64,000 bases of DNA from Pseudomonadota bacterium (lineage in GTDB: Bacteria; Myxococcota_A; UBA796; UBA9615). The stretch spans positions 27,938-91,937 of the forward strand of contig JAAESI010000310.1 in assembly GCA_024229515.1 (NCBI GenBank), written 5' to 3'. This document shows positions 20,878 to 31,766 of this stretch, in pieces (the first letter of the stretch is position 1; each line of letters starts with the position of its first letter). Made by a program: the position numbers and the translations under genes. Under the pieces are notes generated by a model. The model did no database searches. It had not been told where the DNA came from and saw nothing but the letters and a program-made list of their open reading frames with translations.

Positions 20878-21809
20878 TGCGACGAAGCCTGCCCCTGGCC
20901 GTGGCCGTCGCCCTGATAGCAGGGTGTGCTAGCGATGAGATCCCGTACGTGCCGCCCAGCGAGCCGGCGGTCATCCGGGCGATGGTCGAGTCGGCCCACG
21001 TGGTGCCCGGCAAGCCCTTCTTCCTCACCGTCGAGACCGACGTGCGGCAGGACGTCACCCTCGACCTGCCCGACGTCGGCGCGAGCATCGAGGGGCTCGT
21101 GCTCCTGGACCTGTTCGAGGACACCCCCGAGGTGGTCGGTGACCGGGTGCTGACGGCCTACCGCTACAAGCTGCGGGCTCCGATCGAGGGCACCTACCTC
21201 ATCCCCGGGGTCGAGGGGCCGTACAAGACCGAGGACCTGCAGGTCGGGACCGTGGGCAGCGGCCCGATCCTCGTGGAGGCGACCCGCCTGGGCACCACGG
21301 AAGAGGAGCTCCGCGATCTCAAGCCCGCCATCGCCCCGCCGGCGTCGCTGGACGGCGTGATCCTCGCCGGCTTCGGCCTCGCCGCGCTGCTCCTGATCAT
21401 CGGCCTGCTGCTCCGGCTCCGGTCCGGACGCACCGAGGAGGCCGTCCCGATCGTCCCCCCGCACGAGGCGGCGCTGCGCGAGCTGGACCGCCTCGCCCGC
21501 AGCGGGCTGCTCACCGAGGAGGACCAGTCGGCGTTTGCATACACGTTGTCGGGGATCCTGCGGCGCTACCTGGAGGGGCGGTTCGACTTCGGCGCGTGGC
21601 GCATGACGACCCCTGAGGTGATGCGCCAGATGCCGCCGGAGTTGGCCCGGGACCGCAAGCTCGAGGCGGCGGTCCGGCAGGTGCTGGAAGCGAGCGACTA
21701 CGTGAAGTTCGCCGGCCAGGTCGTGCCGGTGCCCACGCTGGAAGGCTGGATCAGCGAAGCCCGCGGGGTCGTGCACGCCACGAAGCCGCGTCCGGAGGCG
21801 GACGTATGA
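20877..21809 (+). CDS. Bat-operon lipoprotein with one membrane helix, BatD/DUF4381-like
   Basis: 310 aa. Lipobox LIAGC (Cys17), an exported beta domain (residues ~25-150), a membrane helix (GVILAGFGLAALLLIIGLLL) around 160-180, and a cytosolic helical tail of about 125 residues. That tail contains AFAYTLSGILRRYLEGRF and MRQMPPEL, resembling the DUF4381-type modules found between DUF58 and BatA genes. Overlaps both neighbours. Probably part of the membrane complex served by MoxR. Confidence 0.65.
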   Translation: MRRSLPLAVAVALIAGCASDEIPYVPPSEPAVIRAMVESAHVVPGKPFFLTVETDVRQDVTLDLPDVGASIEGLVLLDLFEDTPEVVGDRVLTAYRYKLRAPIEGTYLIPGVEGPYKTEDLQVGTVGSGPILVEATRLGTTEEELRDLKPAIAPPASLDGVILAGFGLAALLLIIGLLLRLRSGRTEEAVPIVPPHEAALRELDRLARSGLLTEEDQSAFAYTLSGILRRYLEGRFDFGAWRMTTPEVMRQMPPELARDRKLEAAVRQVLEASDYVKFAGQVVPVPTLEGWISEARGVVHATKPRPEADV

Positions 21810-22804
21810 CCTCCTGGCGGTTCGCCGATCCGATCTTCTTCGGCCTGATCCCCTGCCTCGCGATCGTCGTCTACGTGGCGCTGGTGGGGCGACGGCAGGA
21901 GCGGCTGCGCTTCAGCGACGTCGGCCTCGCCTCCGCCGCCCAGGGAGGCCGCGGGCAGCTGTTCCGGCTCATTCCGCTGGGGCTCCGCGTCTCCATGCTC
22001 TTCCTCGTCATCGTCGCCATGGCGCGGCCCCAGGGCGGCAGCAAGGGCCAGGAGGTGCTGTCCGAAGGCGTCGACATCATGCTGGTGGCCGACACGTCGG
22101 GTTCCATGGACGCGATGGACTTCACCCTCGGAGGCCAACGGGCGACCCGGCTGGAGGTGGCCAAGAAGGTCATCCGCGAGTTCGTGGCCGGCCGGGTGAA
22201 CGACCGCATCGGGCTGGTCGTGTTCGGCGAAGAGGCGTTCGTGCAGTGCCCGACGACCTTGGACTACGGGATCCTGGTGAACAGCCTCGATGCGGTGAAG
22301 CTCAAGATGGCCGGCGACGGCACCGCCATCGGGTCGGCGTTGGGGACCGCGGTGGCGAGCCTCGAACCGATGCCGGGCACCAGCAAGATCGTGATCCTGC
22401 TGACCGACGGCAAGAACACGACCGGCATCCTCGACCCCGAACAGGCCGCCCGAGCCGCCGCCACGTACGGCATCAAGGTCTACACCATCGGGGTCGGCAC
22501 GGACGGCGAAGCGCCCTTCCGAACCGGGGGACTGCGCGGCTACGTCTACCAAAAGGTGGAGATGGACGAGCCCACCCTGAAGGCCATCGCCAAGGCCACC
22601 GGCGCCCGCTACTTCCGGGCCGACAGCTCGGAGAGCCTGGCCCAGATCTTCACGCTCATCGACGACATGGAGAAGACGAAGGTCGAGGTCCGCGAGTGGG
22701 TGGACTACGACGAGCTCTTCCGGTCCTTCCTGCTCCCCGCCCTCCTCCTCCTCATGACCGAGCTGGTGCTTCGCGCAACCTGGCTCCGAACGCTGCCCGG
22801 GTAG
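21806..22804 (+). CDS. batA: BatA-like membrane vWA protein
   Basis: 332 aa: two N-terminal membrane helices, a vWA domain with intact MIDAS DTSGS at residues 96-100, later LLTDGKN, and a C-terminal membrane helix (LLPALLLLMTELVL). Such proteins are called BatA in Bacteroides, where they affect oxygen tolerance. The metal site suggests adhesive interaction with a partner in the periplasm or cytosol. ATGA overlap with the upstream gene. Confidence 0.88.
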   Translation: MTSWRFADPIFFGLIPCLAIVVYVALVGRRQERLRFSDVGLASAAQGGRGQLFRLIPLGLRVSMLFLVIVAMARPQGGSKGQEVLSEGVDIMLVADTSGSMDAMDFTLGGQRATRLEVAKKVIREFVAGRVNDRIGLVVFGEEAFVQCPTTLDYGILVNSLDAVKLKMAGDGTAIGSALGTAVASLEPMPGTSKIVILLTDGKNTTGILDPEQAARAAATYGIKVYTIGVGTDGEAPFRTGGLRGYVYQKVEMDEPTLKAIAKATGARYFRADSSESLAQIFTLIDDMEKTKVEVREWVDYDELFRSFLLPALLLLMTELVLRATWLRTLPG

Positions 22805-22813
22805 AGTTCCGCG

Positions 22814-24790
22814 ATGCATTTCTCCAACCCGTCCTGGCTCTGGTTGCTGTGGCTTCTGCCGCTGCTGCTGCTGCTGTCGGGGATCGCGGCAGCCAGACGC
22901 CGCGCGGCGATGAACGCGTTCGCCGAGGAGCGCTTCGTGCGGTGGCTGCTGCCCACCCGCTCGACCTCCCGGCAGGTGGTCCGCGGACTGCTCCTGCTGG
23001 GCGCCCTCGCCTGCCTCGTGGGTGGCCTCGCCGGTCCGCGCTGGGGCTTCGAGTGGGAAGACGTCGAGCGTCGCGGGGTCGACATCGTCGTCGCCCTGGA
23101 CCTGTCCCGGTCGATGCTCGCCGAGGACATCGCCCCCAACCGCCTCGCCGCCGCCAAGCGGGAGCTGACGGACCTGATCGAGTTGCTGGAGGGCGACCGC
23201 CTGGGCCTCGTCGTCTTCGCCGGCACCGCCTTCACGCAGGTCCCGCTGACCCTGGACTACGGCACCTTCGGCGCGTTCCTGGACCAGATGGACCCCAACT
23301 GGGTGCCCGTCGGCGGCACCGATCTGGGCGCCGCCGTGGATCAGGCGGTGGACACGTTCGTCGCTCGCGACCGCAGCTCCCGCGCCGTCATCCTCATCAC
23401 CGACGGCGAGGACCACGGGGGTGAGCTCGCGGCCGCCGCGGAGCGGGCCAAGGCCGAAGGCGTGCACGTGTTCGTGGTCGGCATCGGAAAGCCCGAGGGG
23501 GTGCCCGTACCGGACGGCGTGGGCGGCTTCATCAAGGACAAGGGCAAGGTCGTGCTGAGCAAGCTGGACGAGCCCGCGCTCAAGGAGCTCGCCCTGACCA
23601 CCGGCGGCAGCTACGCCCGGTCCGTCCAGGGGATGGCCGACCTGGAGAGCATCTACCGCGACGACATCAAGGCCAGCCTGGAAGCGCGGGCGCTGACCTC
23701 GTCCCGCCAGAAGCGGTGGGAAGAGCGGTTCCAGTGGCTGCTCCTGCCGGGCCTGTTCCTGCTCCTGCTGGAGCCCCTGCTGGGTCCCCGTCGACGCGGC
23801 CCCGGCCTCGCCCCCGCCGCCCTCGCCGGCGCGTTGGTGCTGACGGCCGCCCCTCCCGCGCAGGCCGGAGTGTTCGGGCCTGACCCTGTGCGGGACGGCT
23901 ACGCATCCTTCGAGGACGCCGAGTTCGGCGCCGCCCTGGACCACTGGACGACCGCCCAGACCGCCGCCCCCAACGACCGCACCCTCGACTACAACATCGG
24001 CCACGCCCACTACCGCCTCGGCGACTTCGCGGCCGCCGAGCAGGCCTTCCGGGCAGCCACCACGTCGGCCGATCGTGACCTCGCCTCAGCCGCCTGGTAC
24101 GGCGTCGGCAACAGCCTCGTGCAGACGGGCAAGTACCTGGACGCCATCGAGGCCTACGACGCCACCCTCGAGATCCACGAGGACGACGAGGACGCCCTCG
24201 TGAACCGCGACATCGCCCGCCAGCGCTACGAAAAGCTGATGGAGCAGGCGCAGCACGACCAGGACCAGCGGGAGGAGAACCCGCCGCAGGAGCAGCAGGA
24301 CGACGCCCAGGCGGAGAACCCGGAGCCCGGCGAAGAGGGCCAGGACGGCGAGCAGGAGCAGGAGCAGGAGCAGCAGCAGGGCCAGGGCAAGTCCGAGCAG
24401 GACCCGCCGGAGTCCGGCGGCGACAGCAAGGACCAGCAGTCCGGCGAGGAAGAGCGCGAGGACCAGGACTCCGGCAGCGACGACGGCCAGGCCGAAGACA
24501 AGCCGCCCGAGTCCAGCGAGCAGGAGATGATGGGGGGCGCCGCCGAGGCCGCCGAGGTCGACCGCAACGCCGAGGCCGAAGAGGACGGCAAGTCCGGCGA
24601 GGTGTCGCACAACACCGTCGAAGATCCCGACTCGGACGACCGCCCCACGGATGTGATCGAGGGGGCGCTCAGCGACGAGGAGGCCGAGACCCTGCTCCGC
24701 GCGCTCGCCGCCGACCAGGCCTCCCGCCGGGCCGAGCGAACCCGCCGCGAGGCCGCCCGCGGACGCCGCGCCGCGGCGAAGGACTGGTAA
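22814..24790 (+). CDS. BatB-BatC fusion: membrane vWA domain, TPRs and acidic Gln-rich tail
   Basis: 658 aa. Residues 1-310 are BatB-like: two N-terminal helices, vWA MIDAS DLSRS at 96-100, ILITDGEDHGG, and a closing helix (LLLPGLFLLLLEPLLG). A second signal-like helix (ALAGALVLTAAPPAQAG) then leads to TPR repeats (LDYNIGHAHYRLGDFAAAEQAF; AWYGVGNSLVQTGKYLDAI, given in parts). The rest is a long Glu/Gln/Asp-rich low-complexity tail and a basic end. In Bacteroides BatB and BatC are separate genes, so this is a fusion. Stop and next start overlap as TAATG. Confidence 0.85.
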   Translation: MHFSNPSWLWLLWLLPLLLLLSGIAAARRRAAMNAFAEERFVRWLLPTRSTSRQVVRGLLLLGALACLVGGLAGPRWGFEWEDVERRGVDIVVALDLSRSMLAEDIAPNRLAAAKRELTDLIELLEGDRLGLVVFAGTAFTQVPLTLDYGTFGAFLDQMDPNWVPVGGTDLGAAVDQAVDTFVARDRSSRAVILITDGEDHGGELAAAAERAKAEGVHVFVVGIGKPEGVPVPDGVGGFIKDKGKVVLSKLDEPALKELALTTGGSYARSVQGMADLESIYRDDIKASLEARALTSSRQKRWEERFQWLLLPGLFLLLLEPLLGPRRRGPGLAPAALAGALVLTAAPPAQAGVFGPDPVRDGYASFEDAEFGAALDHWTTAQTAAPNDRTLDYNIGHAHYRLGDFAAAEQAFRAATTSADRDLASAAWYGVGNSLVQTGKYLDAIEAYDATLEIHEDDEDALVNRDIARQRYEKLMEQAQHDQDQREENPPQEQQDDAQAENPEPGEEGQDGEQEQEQEQQQGQGKSEQDPPESGGDSKDQQSGEEEREDQDSGSDDGQAEDKPPESSEQEMMGGAAEAAEVDRNAEAEEDGKSGEVSHNTVEDPDSDDRPTDVIEGALSDEEAETLLRALAADQASRRAERTRREAARGRRAAAKDW

Positions 24791-26559
24791 TGCGCCGCGT
24801 CTTCCTCATCGCGGTGCTCGCCGTGTCCCTGCTTCCGACGGCCACCCTCGCAGGCACGCTCGGGATGACCGTGGATAGCAAGGATCTGGAGGTCGGGCAG
24901 ACGACCCAGGTGCACATCACGGTGCGGGGCGGGAGCGCCGGCCGGCCGGTGATCAGCGCCCCCGCGGGGCTGGAACTGGTGCAGCTGGGGGTCGACAAGG
25001 ACAAGGGGGTCGAGCGCGGCCGCCTCACCATCACCCACGCCTACACCTACACGCTCACGGCGACGCAGCCGGGCACCTACACCTTCGGCCCCGCCCGCTG
25101 CGACATCGACGGCCAGAACAAGACCAGCGCCACCCACACCATCACGGTCACGGAGGGCACGGGCCGACGCAGCTCGGGGCGCACCCGCAACCCGACCCGG
25201 CGCAGCTCCCGAGGCGAGGGCGCCACCGGGGCCCCCGCCGCCGGCCAGCGCGGGGGCGACTACTACGCCATCGCCACCACCAGCGACGATCGGCCCTACG
25301 TGGGCGAGTCCATCACCTACGACGTGGAGATCGGTTCGTTCCTCCGCACCCTCGGCAAGACCTCGTGGGAGCAGCCCACCTTCTCCCCGCTGTCGAGCGA
25401 GCCGGGGGTCGACCCCGCGCAGGAGGAGCGCCAGGAGATCCTCGACGGCCGTCGGTACCGCGTGAACACCATCCGCCTGCCGCTGTTCGCCATCGAGGAC
25501 GGCACCGTCGAGATCGACCCGGCGAAGTTCACGATGACGGTGATGCGTCGCGGCTCCGGCGCGATCAACGTGGGCCAGGAGGTCTCGTTCGAGGCCAACG
25601 GGCTGCGCGTGCGCGTCCGTCCGCTCCCTCGCGAGGGTCGGCCCACCGGGTTCGGAGGGGCCGTCGGCCGATTCGGGGTCGAGGCGAGCCTGGACCAGAG
25701 CAACCTCGTCACGGGCGGCACCGCCACCCTGACGGTGCGCGTCGTGGGCGCCGGCTCGCTGCGGGGGCAGGAGCTGAACATCCGCCTCCCCGACTCGGTC
25801 AAGGTGTACGACGAGCAGCCCGACACTCGCGGCATCATCACCGGCGACGGCCTCAAGACCGAGGTCATCTACCGCAAGACGCTCGTCCCCCTGCAGCCCG
25901 GCACCTTCGAGATCGAGCGCATCGAGCTGCCGTTCTTCGACCCCGACGAGGGCGCCTACCGCACCGCCCGAAGCCAGGCGCTGAAGCTGACCGTCACCGG
26001 CGAGCCCGTGGTCGACGCCGCCGTGGTCGCGCGGTCGGCCGAGCTGACCTCCGCCAAGGAAGCGGTCGAGGTGCTCGGCACCGACATCCTCCCCCTGCAC
26101 ACCGGCGGCCGCATGCTCGGAGACGCCCGGCTTCGCCTCACCTCCCCCCTGGTCCTGGGGCTGCTGCTGCTGCCGTTGCTCGGCTTCGGGGGCATCGCCG
26201 CCAAGGCCGGAGGCCAGCGCTTCGCGGGGACCGAGGGAGGCCGCAAGCGCGCTCGCGGCAAGGCCGGCAAGGAGGCCCGCACGGCCGCCCGCCGAGCCGC
26301 CAAGGACGACGATGGAGGCGCGGCGGAGGAAGCCTTGAGGGACTACCTGTCCGCTCGCCTGAAGCGCTCCGGTGCAGCGCTGTCCGCCACCGACGGGCCC
26401 GACGTGGTCCGAGCCGCAGGCGCCCCCGACGACCTCGCCGACCACCTCGGACGCATCCTCGAGCGGGGCGAAGCCATCCGCTACGGCGGCGCCTCGGCGC
26501 GGGGTTTCGCCTCGACCATCGCCGACTGGATCGACGACGCGGATCGGAGCTGGAAGTGA
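24790..26559 (+). CDS. batD: BatD-like oxygen-tolerance protein
   Basis: 589 aa. Signal peptide (RRVFLIAVLAVSLLPTATLA), repeated beta-sandwich exported domains (residues ~22-455) with VDSKDLEVGQTTQVHI at the start and LSSEPGV / RRYRVNTIRLPLFA in the middle as in BatD, a membrane helix (PLVLGLLLLPLLGFGGIA) near 470, and a basic cytosolic tail of ~110 residues. An Arg/Ser-rich linker lies around 130-150. Overlaps the preceding stop (TAATG) and the next GTG (GTGA). Confidence 0.85.
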   Translation: MRRVFLIAVLAVSLLPTATLAGTLGMTVDSKDLEVGQTTQVHITVRGGSAGRPVISAPAGLELVQLGVDKDKGVERGRLTITHAYTYTLTATQPGTYTFGPARCDIDGQNKTSATHTITVTEGTGRRSSGRTRNPTRRSSRGEGATGAPAAGQRGGDYYAIATTSDDRPYVGESITYDVEIGSFLRTLGKTSWEQPTFSPLSSEPGVDPAQEERQEILDGRRYRVNTIRLPLFAIEDGTVEIDPAKFTMTVMRRGSGAINVGQEVSFEANGLRVRVRPLPREGRPTGFGGAVGRFGVEASLDQSNLVTGGTATLTVRVVGAGSLRGQELNIRLPDSVKVYDEQPDTRGIITGDGLKTEVIYRKTLVPLQPGTFEIERIELPFFDPDEGAYRTARSQALKLTVTGEPVVDAAVVARSAELTSAKEAVEVLGTDILPLHTGGRMLGDARLRLTSPLVLGLLLLPLLGFGGIAAKAGGQRFAGTEGGRKRARGKAGKEARTAARRAAKDDDGGAAEEALRDYLSARLKRSGAALSATDGPDVVRAAGAPDDLADHLGRILERGEAIRYGGASARGFASTIADWIDDADRSWK

Positions 26560-27296
26560 TCCGCGCCGCCACCCTCGTCGGGACCCTGCTCCTGCTCGCG
26601 ACGCCCGCCGCGGCGCAGTCCTTCGACTGCCCCACGCTGTACGACGAGGGCGACTACGCCGCCGCCGCCGACTGCTTCGAGGCGCTCGCGGACCAGGGCA
26701 ACGGCAACGGCCACCTCTTCTACAACCTGGGCAACGCCCGCTACCGCGAGGGCTCCCTCGGCGAGGCGATCCTCGGCTGGCGCAAGGCCGCGCTCTACCT
26801 CCCCCGGGACGGCGACCTGAAGGCCAACCTCAAGCGGGGTCGGGACCTCGCCAAGGACGATCTCGCCCCGCCCGGCGAACGCGAAGCGCTCGCCCGCACC
26901 CTGCTGGGCCCCTACGACGCGCTCTCCGCCTCGGAGCTCCTGCTGGTCGGCGCCGTCGCCTGGGCCCTGCTCCTGATTCTCGGGGCGATTCGTTTCACGC
27001 GGCCGCTGCCAGGGTGGGGAGCGGGGGCCGCCCTGCTCGGTTTTGTGGTGCTGTTCGGCCTGGGTGGGTGGTCGGTCCGGTCCTACACGATCAGCCAGCA
27101 TCCAGACGCCGTCGTCCTGGCCGAGGAGGTGACCCTCCGCTCCGGTCGTGACGTGCTCAGCACGGACCTCGCGCGCCTCCACGAGGGGGCCGAAGTGAGG
27201 GTCGTGGAGGTCAGCGACGGGTGGGTGCAGGTCGCCCTGTCGACGGGCCCCCGAGGCTGGCTGAGCGCCGGCGCCGTGGGCCTCGTGCAGTGGTGA
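26556..27296 (+). CDS. batE: BatE-like TPR/SH3 membrane protein
   Basis: 246 aa, GTG start coupled to batD. Signal peptide ending ATPAAAQ, TPR-like unit YDEGDYAAAADCFEAL and LFYNLGNARYREGSLGEAIL, two membrane helices (LLLVGAVAWALLLILGA; AALLGFVVLFGLGGW), and a bacterial SH3 domain at the C-terminus (LHEGAEVRVVEVSDGWVQV, then GPRGWLSAGAV). This is the usual BatE layout plus SH3. Last gene of the run of overlapping genes that begins at dnaJ. Confidence 0.82.
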   Translation: MIRAATLVGTLLLLATPAAAQSFDCPTLYDEGDYAAAADCFEALADQGNGNGHLFYNLGNARYREGSLGEAILGWRKAALYLPRDGDLKANLKRGRDLAKDDLAPPGEREALARTLLGPYDALSASELLLVGAVAWALLLILGAIRFTRPLPGWGAGAALLGFVVLFGLGGWSVRSYTISQHPDAVVLAEEVTLRSGRDVLSTDLARLHEGAEVRVVEVSDGWVQVALSTGPRGWLSAGAVGLVQW

Positions 27297-27327
27297 GTGG
27301 TATAGACAACGGAGAATGAGGGACCTC

Positions 27328-27978
27328 ATGAACGCTCGAATTGCTGCCGTCTGCGCCGTCACCCTCGGCCTGTTGCTCTCGTCCGTCGCCTTCGGCGCGG
27401 ACTACAACCCGCGCAAGATCAAGAAGTGGCCGGACGCCGACAAGATGCTGGCCCGCGTCTTCGACTCGTGGATGACCCAGGAGGAGATGGACATCTTCCT
27501 CGGCCTCGAGTCCACCGAGGAACGCGAAGGCTTCCTCAAGGAGGCCGGCTACTGGCACCTGTGGGAGGACATCGAGGACGAGATGCGTCCCAACGTCATC
27601 GCCGGCGAGGTCGTCCGCGGCATGAACAAGGACGAGGTCTTCATGTGCTGGGACAAGCCCGCGAAGATCCGGAAGGACTTCAAGAAGGAGGCCTACATCG
27701 ACGTGCTGAACTACGAGTTCGAGCGCGATCGGAAGGGCAAGGAGTTCCTCCTGAAGGACAACAGCCAGACCGCGTACAAGAACGAGATCTTCACGCGCTA
27801 CGTCTACATGCACAACGGCCTCGTCTTCAGCATCGTCAACGCCGGCGAAGAGGAGAACGTCATGGACGAGCTCCCCGTCGAAGACGCCCCCGAGCCGACC
27901 CCCGAGCCCGAGCCCGAGCCCGAGCCTGAAGAGGGCGCCGAGGACAGCGAATCTCCGGCGGACGACGCGTCGGAGTAA
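27328..27978 (+). CDS. Secreted protein of unknown function with Pro-Glu tail
   Basis: 216 aa. I chose ATG 27328 rather than 27316 because GAGG lies 7 nt before it, while the SD before 27316 is only one base away. Signal peptide NARIAAVCAVTLGLLLSSVAFGA, then a charged helical domain (KMLARVFDSWMTQEEMDIFLGL; given in parts) containing GEVVRGMNKDEVFMCWDKPAK, which resembles the small outer-membrane assembly (SmpA/BamE-like) fold motif GMTxxEVxxxxGxP. The end is a (Pro-Glu)n stretch and acidic tail. Role unknown; BamE-like similarity is weak. Confidence 0.5.
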   Translation: MNARIAAVCAVTLGLLLSSVAFGADYNPRKIKKWPDADKMLARVFDSWMTQEEMDIFLGLESTEEREGFLKEAGYWHLWEDIEDEMRPNVIAGEVVRGMNKDEVFMCWDKPAKIRKDFKKEAYIDVLNYEFERDRKGKEFLLKDNSQTAYKNEIFTRYVYMHNGLVFSIVNAGEEENVMDELPVEDAPEPTPEPEPEPEPEEGAEDSESPADDASE

Positions 27979-27989
27979 CATGCACGCAA

Positions 27990-29684
<1,695 letters not shown>

Positions 29685-29692
29685 GGCGCCCG

Positions 29693-29709
29693 CGCCGGCT
29701 CAGCCGGCG
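29693..29709. terminator. Hairpin at convergent gene ends
   Basis: CGCCGGC-tca-GCCGGCG, a perfect 7-bp stem with 3-nt loop between the histidine kinase stop and the lipoprotein stop; it overlaps the last codons of the minus-strand gene. No T run. Termination is inferred from position only. Confidence 0.4.
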
Positions 29710-31682
29710 AGCACGACCAGGACCAGCTCCCACTCCGCCAGCACGGACACGCCATCGCCCAGGACCTGCATCGGGAAGATGAAGACCTGGTCGGACGTCG
29801 TCTGCGGCACGCCGGGGAACAGCGTCACCTCGAACGTGACCTCCGTGCCGACGGGGACGTCGGCGTACTCGGTCGGCGAGATCTCGGTGACGAAGTCGTA
29901 CGGGTCGTCGACCACCTCGAGGGTGAGGTCGAACTGCCCGCCGTTGGACAAGGCCTCGATGCCGTCGATGACGAACGTGACCGTAGCGCTGCTGCTGCCC
30001 TGGAATACCAGCGGGTCGGGGCTGCCGTTGCCGTCCAGGTCGGCCAGCGAGCCGGTGGCGTTGGCGAGGTTGTTCATCTGCCCGATGGGGTCGGACGTGG
30101 TGCCGACGCCGATGAGCTTGCCGCCGATGTCGTTGAACGCCGAGGCGACGTCACTGCTGCCGGCGGGGTCGCTGCAGGCGGGCGGAACGGGGTCGCCGAT
30201 GTCGGGGTCGCGCAGCGGCGCGTCCGTGGCGTAGACCACGATCGGCACCGAGCCCTCGCGGAAGCCGACGCCGCCGATGTCACCGGGCAGACCGGCGTTG
30301 TAGATGCCGCTGACATTGCCCGCGAAGGCGTCCTGGTCCGGGCCCGAGGCGACCGCGATGAAGGGCGGCACGTCGGTCGTGGAGTCCATGTTGTTGTCGC
30401 AGTCCTGGTCGTAGCCGCGGCCGGTGGCGGTCTGGAACAGCGCCTCCATGCCGGACTCGGTCCAGTCGTAGCCGCTGCGCGTCGACAGGCCCGCCAGCGC
30501 GCCCTGCACCGACGAGGTGTTGGTCGTGATCTGCTGGTGCATGCGGAACGGCAGGTCGCCGTAGCCCGAGTCGCCGAAGTCGGAGTACGAGAAGTCGTCG
30601 TACTCGGCCACGCCGAACGCGAGGTTCGGAATCGTGATGGTGCTGACGACGCTGCTGAAGTTGCTCGTCATCGTGTTCAGCACGCCGCTCATGGAGCAGG
30701 TCGTATCCAGCACGAACATCACGTCCGCCTGGATGATCTCCGGGGTGAAGGGCACCGTCAGGGTGGTGTTCACGCGGGGGCTCAACTCGGCGTAGTAGCC
30801 GTCGATGACCGAGCCCGGGTCCAGCGGATCGGTGCCCGCCTCCAGCTCGGCGAGGTCGGTGAAGCCGTCGCCGTCGGAGTCGCGCTCGTTGGGGTCGGTG
30901 CCGTGCAGCGGCTCCTCGTTGTCCATGACGCCGTCGTTGTCCGAGTCGGCGTCCTCGAAGTCGTAGAAGCCGTCGCCGTCGCTGTCGGTCGGGTTCTCGG
31001 GATCGTCGACCTCGTTGGCGTCGGGGATGCCGTCGTTGTCCGAGTCGAGGTCCTGCGAGCTGGGGATGCCGTCCCCGTCCGGGTCGTCGCCGCCCTCGAT
31101 CGCGTCGGGGATGCCGTCGCCGTCGCTGTCGTCGTCCATGTAGTCGGGGGTGCCGTCGCCGTCGGTGTCCTGCGGCTGCAGCGGGTTGCCGCCGATCTCG
31201 TCCTCGTCGGGGATGTCGTCGCCGTCGTTGTCGGTGTCGGAGCTGTCGACGATGCCGTCGCCGTCGGTGTCGCTGTCGCCTTCGGCCTCGTCCGAGATGC
31301 CGTTGTCGTCCGAGTCGAGGTCCAGGAAGTCGGGGGTGCCGTCGCCGTCGGTGTCCACCGGTGGAGTGGTGGTGTCGTCGTCGCCCGCCTCGTCCGCGTC
31401 GGACACGCCGTCACCGTCGCTGTCGGTGTCCTGCGAGTTGGGGGTGCCGTCGCCGTCGGGGTCACCGCTGCCCTCGTCGGAATCAGCGATGGTGTCGCCA
31501 TCGGCGTCGGGGAGCGCGTCGTCGTCGTCGCCGTCGTCGTCGTCGCCGAACGGATCGCTGTCGTCGTCGTCACTGCCCCCACCGCCGCCGCGTGAGCCCC
31601 ACTGGGTTCCGAGGCAGCTGGTCAGCAGACCCAGCGCAGCGAACATGGCGATCAACGAGAGGAGGCGGGTCGGGAGGCGCAT
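29700..31682 (-). CDS. Lipoprotein with TSP3 repeats and a vWA domain
   Basis: 660 aa surface lipoprotein. Lipobox LLTSC (Cys23), Gly- and Asp-rich linker, then about fifteen thrombospondin-type-3 Ca-binding units (DGDGIPD / DSDNDGIPD type) to residue ~300, then a vWA/integrin-I-like domain opening VMFVLDTTCSMSG and running through VPIVVYATDAPLRDPD, and a beta domain at the C-terminus. The MIDAS-like DTTCS lacks the middle Ser of DxSxS. Probably a Ca-dependent adhesin or matrix protein. Similar TSP3 repeats occur in the thioredoxin lipoprotein at 1972. Promoter placed immediately upstream. Confidence 0.82.
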   Translation of the reverse strand: MRLPTRLLSLIAMFAALGLLTSCLGTQWGSRGGGGGSDDDDSDPFGDDDDGDDDDALPDADGDTIADSDEGSGDPDGDGTPNSQDTDSDGDGVSDADEAGDDDTTTPPVDTDGDGTPDFLDLDSDDNGISDEAEGDSDTDGDGIVDSSDTDNDGDDIPDEDEIGGNPLQPQDTDGDGTPDYMDDDSDGDGIPDAIEGGDDPDGDGIPSSQDLDSDNDGIPDANEVDDPENPTDSDGDGFYDFEDADSDNDGVMDNEEPLHGTDPNERDSDGDGFTDLAELEAGTDPLDPGSVIDGYYAELSPRVNTTLTVPFTPEIIQADVMFVLDTTCSMSGVLNTMTSNFSSVVSTITIPNLAFGVAEYDDFSYSDFGDSGYGDLPFRMHQQITTNTSSVQGALAGLSTRSGYDWTESGMEALFQTATGRGYDQDCDNNMDSTTDVPPFIAVASGPDQDAFAGNVSGIYNAGLPGDIGGVGFREGSVPIVVYATDAPLRDPDIGDPVPPACSDPAGSSDVASAFNDIGGKLIGVGTTSDPIGQMNNLANATGSLADLDGNGSPDPLVFQGSSSATVTFVIDGIEALSNGGQFDLTLEVVDDPYDFVTEISPTEYADVPVGTEVTFEVTLFPGVPQTTSDQVFIFPMQVLGDGVSVLAEWELVLVVLAG

Positions 31683-31688
31683 AGCCGT

Positions 31689-31717
31689 ACGCTACGCGCG
31701 CGCGGGGAACAGGGCAA
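31689..31717 (-). promoter_or_regulatory. Putative promoter of the TSP3/vWA lipoprotein
   Basis: Minus strand TTGCCC (31717-31712), 17-bp spacer, TAGCGT (31694-31689). The predicted start of transcription would fall at or next to the ATG (31682), and no Shine-Dalgarno is visible, so the message may be leaderless. Sequence match is moderate. Confidence 0.35.
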
Positions 31718-31766
31718 TCGTGGCTTTTGTGCCCGCTTGTAACGGCGAGGCGCGACGAACGCATCC

